Shown: positions 8,026 through 16,976, counted from the first letter of the stretch. The stretch: DNA of 64,000 nucleotides from Kitasatospora sp. SolWspMP-SS2h (GCF_003259315.1 NZ_QLLT01000014.1:1-64000); one strand, 5' to 3'. Made by a program: numbers and translations. Notes: generated from the sequence alone by a model not told the origin.

Positions 8026-10362
8026 TCAGCCGAGGCGCAGCAGGCGGGAGGTGATGGACGCCGGGGCCAGGTCCGACCGGAGGACGACCGGCACCTCGAC
8101 CCGGCCGTCGCCCTCGCCCGCCGCGATCGTGCCGACCTGGGTGCCGGCCGGCAGGGTGTGGGCGATCTTCCCGACCGGGGTCAGGGTCAGGTGCGCGGTG
8201 ATGCCGTTCCAGCCCGCGACGGTCAGGTCCTTGGCCGCCACCACCGGCACCTTGCCGCCCACGCCGTCGTCCACGTGGCCGACCACGTCGCCCTGCTTGG
8301 CCAGGGTCTGCCCGGCCAGCGCGGTCTGCGCGGCCACGTTGATCCGCTGGCTGGGCGCCTGGGCGGCGGTGACCAGGCTCGGGTCCTCCTTCGTCGCGGG
8401 CTGGCCCAGCGTCACGCCGAGGACCATCCGCTGCACGCCGCCGACCTCCTTGACCGCCGCCCACATCAGGCAGGACTGGGCGGGGGTGGAGGAGCCGGTC
8501 TTGCCGCCGATCATGCCGTTCTTGCCCAGCAGCTTGTTGGTGTTGTAGATCCGCTGGCCGTTGAACCGGGTGTCCGGCTCGGCGATGACCTGCTTGAAGA
8601 TGTCCAGCTGCATGGCCTTCTCGGCCAGCTTCAGCTGGTCCTTCGCGGTCGACTTGGTGTCGTTGCTGTACCCGGCCGCGTCCGCGTAGGTGGTGTTGCC
8701 CATGCCGAGCTGCGCGGCGGTGTCGTTCATCTTCTTCACGAACTCCGGCTCGCTGCCGGAGTCCCAGCGGGCCAGCAGCCGGGCCACGTTGTTGGCCGAC
8801 GGCAGCATCAGCATCTCCAGCGCCTCGTACTGGGTGAGCTGCTGGCCCTCGGTCAGCGGCACCGTCGACTCGTCGTTGTTGCCCGACTCCTGCGCGGCCA
8901 GCTTGTCCACGGTGAGCACCGGGCCGCTCTCCCCCTTCTTCAAGGGGTGCGCCTGGAGGATCAGGTACGCGTTCATCACCTTGGTGACGGACGCGATCGG
9001 CACCGGCGTCTCCTCCCCCGACGCCCCCAGGCTGCCCACGCCCACCACCTCGGCCGCGGCCTGGCCCTTCGTCGGCCACGGGATGGTCGGCTGCTCGCCC
9101 CCGAAGGTGAACGAGTCCGCCAGCGAGAGCTTCGCCTTCGGCGTCGGCAGCGGACGCAGCAACTGCGCCGCGACCAGCACGCCCAGCACCACGGCCAGGA
9201 AGACGCCCCAGACCGTGATCCGCTTCACCGCCCGGCGCAACGGCGTCATCGGACGGGCGCTGAGCGACTTCAGCACCTCCAGCGCCTCGATGGTGCTCTC
9301 CGGCCCGGGCGCGGCAGGCACCGGCGGCGCAGGCGGCGGAACGGCGGCCGCGGCGGGCGCGGACGCCCGAACGGGCGCGGGGACGGACGCGGCAGCGGCC
9401 GGGGCGGACTTCGGTCCGGCCTTCGGCTCCGGCCCGGGCGCCGCGGCCTCCGGGGGGAGCCGGAGCATCACGGTCTGCTCGGGACGGTCCTTGTCGACCC
9501 GCAGCGTCATCGTCGGATCGGGCTTCGCGGCGGGCCCGGCGTCGGAGCCGGTCTCCGCCTGCTCCGCGTCCTCATCCTCCTGCTCCGCGTCCTCGGCCTT
9601 GCCCCGGCCCGCCGCCGCACCGGCCTTCGCCGGTCCCGCCGCCCGCAGGGTCACGGTCGGCTGCGGCCCGGCCGGAACGGACTCCCCCTCCGACCCGCCC
9701 TCGGCCCCGACTCCCTCGTCCTCGTGCTCCGCCCCGGCCTCGTCCTCGCCCTCGTCAGCGGCCTCGGGCAGATCCGTCAGTCGGAGCATCATGGTCGGCT
9801 CGGGCTTCGCGGCGGAACCGGAACCGCCCTCGTCCGCAGGCGCGGCCTCGTCCTCGGCACTCGCCCCACCGGCGGGCGCAGCCTCGCCCTCGCCCTCGTC
9901 CTCGCCCTCAGACCCAGCCTCGGCGGCAGGCGCGGCCCCGTCCTCGCTCCCCGTCTCGGGCAGCTCCGGCATCCGCAGCATCATCGTCCGCTGCGGCCCG
10001 GCCGGAACGGCTTCCGCCTCCGATTCCTCCGGGTCCTCCGCGTCCTCCGCGTCATCCCCTTCCCCTCCTCCCGCGTCCCGCGTCTCCGGCCGGTCCGGTA
10101 CCGCGGGTGTCGGGGCCGATTCCGTCTCGGATTCCGGGGCGTCCTCGTCCCGAGGGGTGGGACGGGAGTCGGCGAGGGCGGCGCTCGCCTCGGGGAGGTC
10201 GGCGGGGAGGCGGAGGGCGGCGGTGCGGGTGTCCGCATCGCGGACGCGCAGGTGGACGGTGCCGTTGCCCCCGGCGCGCTCGCCGGGTTCGCGCGGGGTC
10301 TCCTCGGTCTCGGCCGACCGCGTCTCGCCGTCGTGCCGCTCGCTCTGCGGGGACTCGCCCAC
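8026..10362 (-). CDS. Membrane-anchored D-alanyl-D-alanine carboxypeptidase with long acidic repeat tail
   Basis: A 778-residue protein from GTG 10362, which has GGAGGAG eight bases upstream. The C-terminal 380 residues are a peptidase S11 domain with the three penicillin-binding motifs: SVTK within PIASVTKVMNAYL, SAN within LMLPSANNVARLL, and KTG within GMIGGKTGSSTP. It would trim the terminal D-Ala of peptidoglycan stem peptides outside the membrane. A single segment, ITVWGVFLAVVLGVLVAA (DNA about 9165-9220), gives a type II anchor. The roughly 370 cytoplasmic residues before it are Glu/Asp/Ala/Pro-rich and carry seven short repeats of the form TxxLR plus a hydrophobic residue, for example PTMMLRLTDLPEA and RTMMLRMPELPET. 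Ordinary S11 enzymes have about 400 residues and no such tail. Confidence 0.9.
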   Translation of the reverse strand: MGESPQSERHDGETRSAETEETPREPGERAGGNGTVHLRVRDADTRTAALRLPADLPEASAALADSRPTPRDEDAPESETESAPTPAVPDRPETRDAGGGEGDDAEDAEDPEESEAEAVPAGPQRTMMLRMPELPETGSEDGAAPAAEAGSEGEDEGEGEAAPAGGASAEDEAAPADEGGSGSAAKPEPTMMLRLTDLPEAADEGEDEAGAEHEDEGVGAEGGSEGESVPAGPQPTVTLRAAGPAKAGAAAGRGKAEDAEQEDEDAEQAETGSDAGPAAKPDPTMTLRVDKDRPEQTVMLRLPPEAAAPGPEPKAGPKSAPAAAASVPAPVRASAPAAAAVPPPAPPVPAAPGPESTIEALEVLKSLSARPMTPLRRAVKRITVWGVFLAVVLGVLVAAQLLRPLPTPKAKLSLADSFTFGGEQPTIPWPTKGQAAAEVVGVGSLGASGEETPVPIASVTKVMNAYLILQAHPLKKGESGPVLTVDKLAAQESGNNDESTVPLTEGQQLTQYEALEMLMLPSANNVARLLARWDSGSEPEFVKKMNDTAAQLGMGNTTYADAAGYSNDTKSTAKDQLKLAEKAMQLDIFKQVIAEPDTRFNGQRIYNTNKLLGKNGMIGGKTGSSTPAQSCLMWAAVKEVGGVQRMVLGVTLGQPATKEDPSLVTAAQAPSQRINVAAQTALAGQTLAKQGDVVGHVDDGVGGKVPVVAAKDLTVAGWNGITAHLTLTPVGKIAHTLPAGTQVGTIAAGEGDGRVEVPVVLRSDLAPASITSRLLRLG

Positions 10363-10662
10363 GTAACCCACTCCTCCTCGTCCGCCCGGCACCGCCGGTC
10401 CGATCACACAAGCTGGTTTTTTTCGGGCGGGTTCTCGGCCCGGCCCAGCACCTGTACAGTCTCCGGCACCGAGCCCGCAAGGGCCCGCCGCACCCCGCCC
10501 GACCGGCGGTTTTTCCTGCCCGTACGGGCTGTTGCCCGGTCAGACGCGGCGCCGTCGGACGGCGGTTCCAGCCTGCCCGGGCAAGGTCACGATTCGGAGG
10601 CGTACTCGACAAGCCTGTGTGAGAGGCGTCACCCTGTCATTCATCCACGCGGGGAGGCTTGG
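10363..10662. other. Divergent intergenic region between carboxypeptidase and GPP34 genes
   Basis: No gene is seen. A TACAGT (10455-10460) could be a rightward -10. A weak terminator-like hairpin (CCGCCG 10485-10490 with CGGCGG 10504-10509, then five T) and a perfect 12-bp palindrome GCCCGTACGGGC (10518-10529) follow, so the GPP34 transcript may have a structured leader. Confidence 0.35.
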
Positions 10663-11391
10663 ATGGGCAGAGGCCGTCGAACCATTCCCGAGGAGCTGCT
10701 GTTGCTCGCGCTGGACCCGGCCACGGGTACCACCGCACAGCCGCAGACCCTCGACCTCGGACTTGCCGGGGCGCAGCTCGTCGAGCTGTCCCTGGCCGGA
10801 AGGATAGTCCCGGACGGGGACCGGATCGCCGTGGTGGTGCCACGGCCGACCGGTGATCCGACACTTGACCACGCACTGGAGCTGTTGCGCCGGCGCGGCA
10901 GTCCGGTGCGCGCCGCGCACTGGATCGGTGGCCCGCGCCTGGGCCTCCGGCAGACGTACCTGGCGCACCTGGAGCGGTGCGGCATGGTGACGGCTGTGGC
11001 CGGCCAGGTCTGCGGGGTGCTGCCGACGACGCGCTACCAGGCGTCGGACGACTGCACCAACGCGGCGATCAAGCAGCGGCTGGACACGGCGATCCGCACC
11101 GGCGTGCCGCCGGACCCGCGGACGGCCGCGCTGGCGGCACTGGCGCACGCGGTCGGCCTGGGCAAGCACCTGTACCCGGGCAACGAGGGGCGGTCCTCGC
11201 GCTCCCGGCTGCGGGACCTGATCAGGTACGACCCGCTGGGCGGCATGGTGGCCCACGCGGTGATGGACGTGCAGAACGGTCTGCCCGCCCAGCAGCAGCA
11301 GGGCAGGTCGGCGCCCGCGGGTTCGCGCGGTCCGGCCGGTCGCCCCGCTGCCGCGGGGCGCGGCGTGGCCAGTCGGGTGGGCGCGCGATGA
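10663..11391 (+). CDS. GPP34 (GOLPH3/Vps74-like) family protein
   Basis: A 242-residue protein starting at ATG 10663 after GGGGAGG. The pattern TIPEELLLLALDPATG at the start, GLAGAQLVELSLAGRI, and the late AALAALAHAVGLGKHLY block are those of the GPP34 domain found in eukaryotic GOLPH3, where it binds phosphatidylinositol 4-phosphate. Streptomycetes carry many paralogues of unknown function; some sit near conservon or developmental genes. The last 45 residues are Gln/Gly/Ala/Arg-rich and likely disordered. It stands alone: a long terminator follows and the next gene belongs to another family. Confidence 0.85.
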   Translation: MGRGRRTIPEELLLLALDPATGTTAQPQTLDLGLAGAQLVELSLAGRIVPDGDRIAVVVPRPTGDPTLDHALELLRRRGSPVRAAHWIGGPRLGLRQTYLAHLERCGMVTAVAGQVCGVLPTTRYQASDDCTNAAIKQRLDTAIRTGVPPDPRTAALAALAHAVGLGKHLYPGNEGRSSRSRLRDLIRYDPLGGMVAHAVMDVQNGLPAQQQQGRSAPAGSRGPAGRPAAAGRGVASRVGAR

Positions 11392-11424
11392 GCGGCGCAC
11401 GCCGTTAGCGTTCGGTTCGGCAGG

Positions 11425-11465
11425 AGGGCGGGCGGCCCGGTGCGATGCACCGGGCCGCCCGCCCT
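11425..11465 (+). terminator. Strong intrinsic-type terminator after GPP34 gene
   Basis: A 19-bp perfect stem (11425-11443 with 11447-11465) and a three-base loop, 33 bp after the GPP34 stop, followed by CTGTCGTTCC rather than a U-run. Confidence 0.8.
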
Positions 11466-11723
11466 CTGTCGTTCCACCGCGCCGCCGCCCGTTCCGCGCC
11501 CCGACGCCCCGTCAGGAACCGCGTGCGGCAAGGGTCTCCCTTTAGCGGGTGGACGCGCCGAGCGCAAGGGCCCGGTTCCATATTGAGCTATTTTCAGATG
11601 ATCTGTTCTACTGCGGTACTGCGATTCCCGGGCGTGGACCGTGGGTGAAGTGGCATGCTGCTCAGCGTCAGGGGGTTGGTACCAATTACCGCACTGTTGC
11701 CAGAAGTGGGGCCGGAGGTCAAT
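11466..11723. other. AT-richer upstream region of the XRE regulator gene
   Basis: About 260 bp without a convincing ORF. The part from 11570 to 11640 is markedly AT-richer than its surroundings (for example TTGAGCTATTTTCAGATGAT), as expected of a promoter region, but I cannot assign a single -35/-10 pair. An in-frame ATG at 11655 would extend the regulator, without a ribosome binding site. Confidence 0.35.
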
Positions 11724-12581
11724 GTGTCCGCCAGCGTGAATCCGACGGTTCGCCGCCGTAGGCTCGGTGCCGAACTCCGGCGTCTGCGCGAACTCAGGGG
11801 GATGACCGCCGAAGAGGTGGCCGGCCGCCTGATGGTCTCCCAGTCGAAGATCAGCCGACTGGAGAACGGCCGCCGCTCGATCAGCCAGCGCGACGTGCGC
11901 GACCTGTGCGACGTCTACGAGGTCGAGGACGAGCGGGTCCGCGCCGGGCTGATGGAGATGGCCAAGGAGTCGCGCCAGCGCGGCTGGTGGCACGAGTTCG
12001 GGGACATCCCGTACAGCGTGTACATCGGGCTGGAGGCGGAGGCGTCCTCGATCCGGGCGTACGAGTCCTCGTTCGTGCCGGGGCTGCTGCAGACCCGCGA
12101 GTACGCCGAGGCGGTGGTGGCCGGGACGCAGCCGGACACCGACCCGACCGCGATCCGCCGCCGGGTGGACGTCCGGCTCAAGCGGCAGCACCGCATCAAC
12201 GGCGAGGACCAGCTGGGCAGCCTGTGGGTCGTGATAGACGAGGCCGTGCTGCGCCGCCAGGTCGGCGGGAAGCGGGTCATGGCCGAGCAGTTGTACCAGC
12301 TCGTCGAACTGGGCGAGCGGGCGAACATCAACCTCCAGGTGATCCCCTTTAGCCACGGCTCCCACCCCGGCATGACCGGGACATTCTCCCTGCTGGAGTT
12401 CCCCGAGTCGGCGGATTCCACGGTCGTCTACTTCGAAGGAGTGACGAGCGATCTCTACCTGGAGAAGGACGCCGACGTCCGCCGCTATACCAATCTGTAC
12501 GACCACCTGAGGGCCGCGGCGCTGAGTGTCGCGGAGAGCCGGTCGATGATCGCCACCATCGCAGAGGAGTTCATGAAATGA
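11724..12581 (+). CDS. XRE-family regulator with DUF5753 (WhiJ-like)
   Basis: A 285-residue protein from GTG 11724, chosen because GGAGG lies just upstream. Residues about 12-70 form a Cro/C1 helix-turn-helix (AELRRLRELRGMTAEEVAGR, then SQSKISRLENGRRSIS); the remainder matches DUF5753, with SSFVPGLLQTREYAEAV and the block LQVIPFSHGSHPGMTGTFSLL. Streptomycetes have dozens of such proteins, each next to a small DUF397 gene; WhiJ and its partner influence sporulation and antibiotic onset, possibly in a toxin-antitoxin-like way. The ATGA overlap with the DUF397 gene downstream fits that pairing. Confidence 0.92.
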   Translation: MSASVNPTVRRRRLGAELRRLRELRGMTAEEVAGRLMVSQSKISRLENGRRSISQRDVRDLCDVYEVEDERVRAGLMEMAKESRQRGWWHEFGDIPYSVYIGLEAEASSIRAYESSFVPGLLQTREYAEAVVAGTQPDTDPTAIRRRVDVRLKRQHRINGEDQLGSLWVVIDEAVLRRQVGGKRVMAEQLYQLVELGERANINLQVIPFSHGSHPGMTGTFSLLEFPESADSTVVYFEGVTSDLYLEKDADVRRYTNLYDHLRAAALSVAESRSMIATIAEEFMK

Positions 12582-12784
12582 GCAAGGCCACCGAGAGCCT
12601 GACCTGGCGCAAGAGCAGCTACAGCGGGGGCAACGGTGCCTGCGTGGAGATCGCCCTGCCGGGTTCGGCTTCCGTCGCGGTCCGGGACTCCAAGGACCCG
12701 CAGGGCCCGCAGCTGCGCTTCTCCGGCGAGTCCTGGGCGGCGTTCGCCGTGGCGGCCGGTGCGGGCCGCTTCGGCGAGGTCTGA
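12578..12784 (+). CDS. DUF397 small protein, partner of the XRE regulator
   Basis: A 68-residue protein that starts within the stop codon of the XRE gene (ATGA). It shows the whole DUF397 pattern: LTWRKSSYSGGNGACVEIA, then VAVRDSKDPQGPQLRFSGE, and WAAFAVAAGAGRF. Family members are thought to bind or antagonise the cognate XRE protein. No signal peptide or membrane segment. Confidence 0.92.
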   Translation: MSKATESLTWRKSSYSGGNGACVEIALPGSASVAVRDSKDPQGPQLRFSGESWAAFAVAAGAGRFGEV

Positions 12785-12802
12785 TCCTCCGACCGGTACG
12801 GG

Positions 12803-12833
12803 GGTGCCCGCCGCTTCCCGCGCGGCGGGCACC
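12803..12833 (+). terminator. Terminator hairpin after the DUF397 gene
   Basis: A 12-bp perfect stem, GGTGCCCGCCGC (12803-12814) with its complement (12822-12833), loop of seven, followed by TTCGTGT, 18 bp after the DUF397 stop. Confidence 0.75.
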
Positions 12834-12879
12834 TTCGTGTCCGGACGCCTTCGTGTCCGGACGCCTTCACGTCCGGGCC
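12832..12879. repeat. Three tandem 16-bp units
   Basis: The unit CCTTCGTGTCCGGACG occurs twice exactly and a third time with changes, directly after the terminator hairpin. It is noncoding; it probably reflects slippage. Confidence 0.7.
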
Positions 12880-12916
12880 CGAGCGGTCGGCGGCCCGGAC
12901 GGTCGGTGGCCCCGGG

Positions 12917-14023
12917 TCAGGCGTCGGCGGCCGGGTAGCGGAGCGACCAGGCTTCGGTGCCGTGCAGTTCGGGGCCGTGCAGCAGCTCCAGCACCAGGTC
13001 GTCGGCGAGTTCCAGGATGGTGCCGCGGCCCTCGACCTCGGCCAGCAGGTCCGGCGGGAGGGCGGTCTCGCCGTGCAGGGCGCCCAGCAGGTTGCCGCAG
13101 ATCGAGCCGGTGGAGTCGCTGTCGCCGGAGTGGTTGACGGCCAGCAGCAGGCCGCTGCGGACGTCCTCGGCGACCAGCGCGCAGTACAGGCCGATGGCGA
13201 GCGCCTCCTCGGCGACCCAGCCCTCGCCGAGCGCCTCGACCCGCTCGGGGGACGGCGCCCCGGCCCGCACCGCGTCCAGGGCGGCGCGCAGCGCGGCGGT
13301 GGTCTCCTCGTGGCCGGTGCGCTCGGAGAGCAGGGCCAGCGCCAGGTGGACGCCCTCCTCCAGGGTGCCGCCCCGGGCGACCGCGTGGACGACCACCGCG
13401 AACGCCCCGGCGGACAGGTAGCCGGTGGGGTGGCCGTGGGTCAGCACCGAGCACTCGACGGCGAGTTGGAAGACCAGCGCCGGGTCCCAGGCGGTGAGCA
13501 GCCCGAACGGGGCGGCCCGCATCACGGTGCCGCAGCCCTTGGAGTTCGGGTTGCGCGGCTCCTCGACGGTGGGCAGCGGGCCGCTCTCGGTGCCGGCCAG
13601 GCCGGACAGGCAGGCCTGGCCGGGCGCGCGGCGGGCGTACAGCCACTCCTCGTGGCCGAGCCAGCCCAGGTCCTTGCGGCGCTCGTCCGGGCCCCAGTCC
13701 TGCTGGGTGGCGTACCAGCGCAGGTAGGCGCGGTGCAGGTCGGACGGCGGGTGCCAGGAGCCGGCGTCGCGGTTGATGTGGGAGCGGATCAGGCCGTCGA
13801 CGGTGAACAGGGTCATCTGGGTGTCGTCGGTGATCGCGCCGCGCCGCCCGTACGCGGGGACGTAGCCGGTCACGCCCGTCTCGCCGTGGACCGCGCGGAT
13901 CTGCTCCAGCTGCTCGAACTCGATGCCGCCGCCGAGCGCGTCCCCGATCGCCCCGCCGAGCAGGCAGCCCCGGACCCGGCTGCGGAAGTCCTGCTGCTGG
14001 GCGCGTGACCACAGAGGCATCAC
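12917..14023 (-). CDS. ADP-ribosylglycohydrolase family protein
   Basis: A 368-residue protein of the DraG/ARH3 fold, whose known members remove ADP-ribose from arginine, serine or other acceptors using two Mg ions. Metal-site sequences are visible: GCLLGGAIGDALGG near the start, AITDDTQMTLFT (the TDDT motif, about residue 65) and NHSGDSDSTGSICGNLLGA near residue 300. These metal ligands look intact, so it is probably active; the substrate is unknown. GTG 14023 or the adjacent ATG 14020 are both possible starts; GAAAGGG lies upstream. It stands alone. Confidence 0.9.
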   Translation of the reverse strand: MMPLWSRAQQQDFRSRVRGCLLGGAIGDALGGGIEFEQLEQIRAVHGETGVTGYVPAYGRRGAITDDTQMTLFTVDGLIRSHINRDAGSWHPPSDLHRAYLRWYATQQDWGPDERRKDLGWLGHEEWLYARRAPGQACLSGLAGTESGPLPTVEEPRNPNSKGCGTVMRAAPFGLLTAWDPALVFQLAVECSVLTHGHPTGYLSAGAFAVVVHAVARGGTLEEGVHLALALLSERTGHEETTAALRAALDAVRAGAPSPERVEALGEGWVAEEALAIGLYCALVAEDVRSGLLLAVNHSGDSDSTGSICGNLLGALHGETALPPDLLAEVEGRGTILELADDLVLELLHGPELHGTEAWSLRYPAADA

Positions 14024-14151
14024 GGGGCGGAACCCTTTCGGTCGGCGGCCGCGGGCGGGCGCACGGGCGGTAGACGCACCCTATTCGAAGAGCAGCGCGA
14101 AAAGGCCCCCCGCCCCGAACATCGATTCGCCCGCCCGACCACGCCCGGTCA

Positions 14152-14202
14152 CGCCCGCCCGGCGCGCCACCGCCCGCCCGGCGCGCCACCGCCCGCCCGG
14201 CC
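14152..14202. repeat. Tandem 19-bp repeat before the FO synthase stop
   Basis: CGCCCGCCCGGCGCGCCAC occurs twice back to back (14152-14189), then a 13-bp partial copy reaching the FO synthase stop codon. Noncoding; the region may form GC-rich hairpins that end the fbiC transcript. Confidence 0.65.
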
Positions 14203-16791
14203 CTAGTCGGCCAGCGGCAGCAGCCGGGGCAGGTGCCCGTCGGAGGCGAGCGCGGCGGCCCGGCGCTCGGCCGGCACCTCGCCGTACAGGGTGGTGCGCT
14301 GCCGGGGCGGGCGGCCGGCCAGGGCGGCGATCGCCTCCAGGTCGCGCACCGACTTGTAGGAGCCCCAGGAGGAGCCCGCCATCCGGGAGATGGTCTCCTC
14401 CATCAGGGTGCCGCCCAGGTCGTTGGCGCCGCTGCGGAGCATCTCGGCGGCGCCCTCCGCGCCCAGCTTGACCCAGCTGGTCTGGATGTTGGTGAGGTGC
14501 GGGTGCAGCAGCAGCCGGGCCATCGCGGTCACCGCCCGGTTGTCGCGGGCGGTCGGGCCGGGCCGGGCGATGCCCGCCAGGTAGACCGGCGCGTTGGTGT
14601 GCACGAACGGCAGCGTGACGAACTCGGTGAAGCCGCCGGTGCGCTGCTGGAGTTCGGCGAGCAGCCGCAGGTGGCCCAGCCAGTGCTTCGGGGTGTCGAC
14701 GTGGCCGTACATCATGGTCGAGGACGAGCGCAGGCCCAGCTCGTGCGCGGCGGTGACCACCTCGACCCAGGTCGCGGCGGGCAGCTTGCCCTTGGTGAGC
14801 ACCCAGCGGACCTCGTCGTCCAGGATCTCCGCCGCCGTGCCGGGGATCGAGTCCAGGCCGGACTCCTTCGCCCGGGCCAGCCAGTCGCGGATCGACAGGC
14901 CGGTGCGGGTGGCCCCGTTGACCACCTCCATCGGCGAGAAGGCGTGCACGTGGATGCCCGGCACCCGCTCCTTCACCGCCCGCGCGATGTCGAAGTAGGC
15001 GGTGCCCGGCAGGTCCGGGTGGATGCCGCCCTGCATGCACACCTCGGTCGCGCCCACCGCCCAGGCCTGCTCGGCCCGTTCGGCGACCTGCTCCAGCGAG
15101 AGGGTGTAGGCGTCCACGTCGGTGCGGCGCTGGGCGAAGGCGCAGAACCGGCAGCCGGTGTAGCAGACGTTGGTGAAGTTGACGTTCCGGGTGACGCAGT
15201 ACGTGACGTCCTCGCCGACGGTGTCGCGGCGCAGCTCGTCGGCGATCCGGGTCAGCGCGTCCAGCGCCGGGCCGTCGGCGTGGAACAGCGCCAGCGCCTG
15301 GTCGTCGGTCAGCTTCTCCGGGTCGTCGGCGGCCGTGGAGAGCGCGGCCCGCAGGTCCGCGTCGAGCCGCCGGGGAGCGGGCAGCGCGGCCTGTTCGCGC
15401 AGCGACTCCCAGTCGCCGTACACGTCGTCGAAGTCGGAGCGCCGGTCGCCGGTGCGGCCCTCGGTGTCGACGGTGCGGAACAGGTCGGTGCGGCCGCCGC
15501 CGGTCATGGGCTCGTCCGGCTCCTGCCAGGGCAGGCCGACGGGGCGGGCGCCCTCGACGGCCAGGCCGGTGGCCGGGTCGGCCAGCGCCCGGACGTGCGG
15601 CAGCAGGCGCGGGTCCAGCCAGGGCTCGCCGCGCTTGAGGTACTCGGGGTGGATGGTGAGCCGCTCGCGCAGCGCGAACCCGGCGGCGGCGGTGCGCTCG
15701 GCCAGCTCCTCGACGTGCGGCCAGGGGCGCTCCGGGTTGACGTGGTCGGGCGTCAGCGGGGAGACGCCGCCCCAGTCGTCGATGCCCGCGCCGATCAGCA
15801 GCGCGTACTCGGCGTCCACCAGGTTCGGCGGGGCCTGGATGCGGGCGGTCGGGCCGAGCACCAGCCGGGCCACCGCCACCGCCGCGGCCAGCTCGGAGAG
15901 TTCGGCGTCTGGCATGGCCCGCATCGCGGTGTCCGGCTTGGCCCGGAAGTTCTGCACGATCACCTCCTGCACGCCCTGGTAGGCGCGGGAGACCTTGCGG
16001 ATCGCCAGCAGCGCGTCGGCCCGCTCCTCGTACGTCTCGCCGATGCCGATCAGCACCCCGGTGGTGAACGGCACCGCGCTGCGCCCGGCGTCCTCCAGCA
16101 CCCGCAGCCGGACGGCCGGTTCCTTGTCGGGCGAGCCGTGGTGCGGGCCGCCGGGCTCCGACCAGAGGCGGACGGCGGTGGTCTCCAGCATCATGCCCAT
16201 CGACGGGGCGACCGGCTTGAGCCGCTGGAAGTCCGTCCAGGACAGCACCCCGGGGTTGAGGTGCGGCAGCAGCCCGGTCTCCTCCAGCACCCGCACCGCC
16301 ATCGCCCGCACGTACGCCAGGGTGTCGTCGTAGCCGTGCGCGTCCAGCCACTCGCGGGCCTCCGGCCAGCGCTCCTCGGGGCGGTCGCCGAGCGTGAACA
16401 GCGCTTCCTTGCAGCCGAGTTCGGCGCCCCGGCGGGCGATGTCCAGCACCTCGTCCGGGGAGAGGTACAGCCCGTGGCCGTCCTTGCGCAGCCTGCCCGG
16501 CACGGTGACGAAGGTGCAGTAGTGGCAGCGGTCCCGGCAGAGCCGGGTCAGCGGGACGAACACCTTGCGCGAGTACGTGATGACGCCGGGGCGGCCCGCC
16601 TGCTCCAGCCCGGCGTCCCGGAGCCGGGCGGCGACCGCGCACAGCCGCTCCAGGTCCTCGCCGCGGGCCTGCAGCAGCACCGCCGCCTCCGCGACGTCCA
16701 GCGCCACCCCGTCCCGGGCCCGGCGCAGCGCGCGCCGCATCGCGGTCGGGATCGGGGCGGTGGCGGCTGCGGACGGGGGCTGGAGGCTCAT
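14203..16791 (-). CDS. fbiC: Bifunctional FO synthase (CofG-CofH fusion)
   Basis: An 862-residue enzyme from ATG 16791 that makes 7,8-didemethyl-8-hydroxy-5-deazariboflavin (FO), the chromophore of coenzyme F420, from tyrosine and a ribityl-uracil. Two radical-SAM domains are present in order: CofG-type with CRDRCHYC near residue 90 and CofH-type with CYTGCRFC near residue 540, each a CxxxCxxC cluster. Length and order match actinobacterial FbiC (about 850). The second half repeats the radical-SAM layout, with VCMQGGIHPDLPGT and IHVHAFSPMEV. No other F420 gene is nearby, as is common in streptomycetes. Confidence 0.97.
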   Translation of the reverse strand: MSLQPPSAAATAPIPTAMRRALRRARDGVALDVAEAAVLLQARGEDLERLCAVAARLRDAGLEQAGRPGVITYSRKVFVPLTRLCRDRCHYCTFVTVPGRLRKDGHGLYLSPDEVLDIARRGAELGCKEALFTLGDRPEERWPEAREWLDAHGYDDTLAYVRAMAVRVLEETGLLPHLNPGVLSWTDFQRLKPVAPSMGMMLETTAVRLWSEPGGPHHGSPDKEPAVRLRVLEDAGRSAVPFTTGVLIGIGETYEERADALLAIRKVSRAYQGVQEVIVQNFRAKPDTAMRAMPDAELSELAAAVAVARLVLGPTARIQAPPNLVDAEYALLIGAGIDDWGGVSPLTPDHVNPERPWPHVEELAERTAAAGFALRERLTIHPEYLKRGEPWLDPRLLPHVRALADPATGLAVEGARPVGLPWQEPDEPMTGGGRTDLFRTVDTEGRTGDRRSDFDDVYGDWESLREQAALPAPRRLDADLRAALSTAADDPEKLTDDQALALFHADGPALDALTRIADELRRDTVGEDVTYCVTRNVNFTNVCYTGCRFCAFAQRRTDVDAYTLSLEQVAERAEQAWAVGATEVCMQGGIHPDLPGTAYFDIARAVKERVPGIHVHAFSPMEVVNGATRTGLSIRDWLARAKESGLDSIPGTAAEILDDEVRWVLTKGKLPAATWVEVVTAAHELGLRSSSTMMYGHVDTPKHWLGHLRLLAELQQRTGGFTEFVTLPFVHTNAPVYLAGIARPGPTARDNRAVTAMARLLLHPHLTNIQTSWVKLGAEGAAEMLRSGANDLGGTLMEETISRMAGSSWGSYKSVRDLEAIAALAGRPPRQRTTLYGEVPAERRAAALASDGHLPRLLPLAD

Positions 16792-16829
16792 GGGCCCGAC
16801 CCTACGCGAGAGGTAGCCCTCCGGGACCA

Positions 16830-16858
16830 CACGACCCTGACGGCGTCTCAGGGTCGTG
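16830..16858. promoter_or_regulatory. 11-bp inverted repeat in the fbiC / LolA-like divergent region
   Basis: CACGACCCTGA (16830-16840) and its exact complement TCAGGGTCGTG (16848-16858) are separated by seven bases, about 40 bp before the fbiC start. It could be an operator or a leader hairpin; no known regulator site is recognised. Confidence 0.45.
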
Positions 16859-16976
16859 ACGCCCCGGGTACGACGGGAGGCGTACGGCGATCTGCTGCCG
16901 CCGGGCGACGCCACCGGACGCCCCCGGGGGCTCTAATGGACGGTGACAGCGCACAGGCACTCGGAAGGGGGCTGCC

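Noticed and set aside
8690..10366. Ser/Ala/Gly-rich 558-codon frame opposite the carboxypeptidase tail
   Set aside because: Mirror of the acidic repeats on the other strand, not a Ser-rich adhesin; the minus-strand protein has catalytic motifs and a ribosome binding site.
10484..10514. Possible attenuator hairpin with five T before the GPP34 gene
   Set aside because: The stem is only six base pairs with a 13-base loop; I record it in the intergenic entry but do not call a terminator.
6943..11391. 1482-codon plus-strand frame through the BrkB and carboxypeptidase genes
   Set aside because: Only its last 242 codons are the real GPP34 gene; the rest is antisense or out of frame with verified genes.
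12832..12879. Possible CRISPR-like tandem repeats
   Set aside because: 16-bp units without spacers and only three copies; simple tandem duplication.
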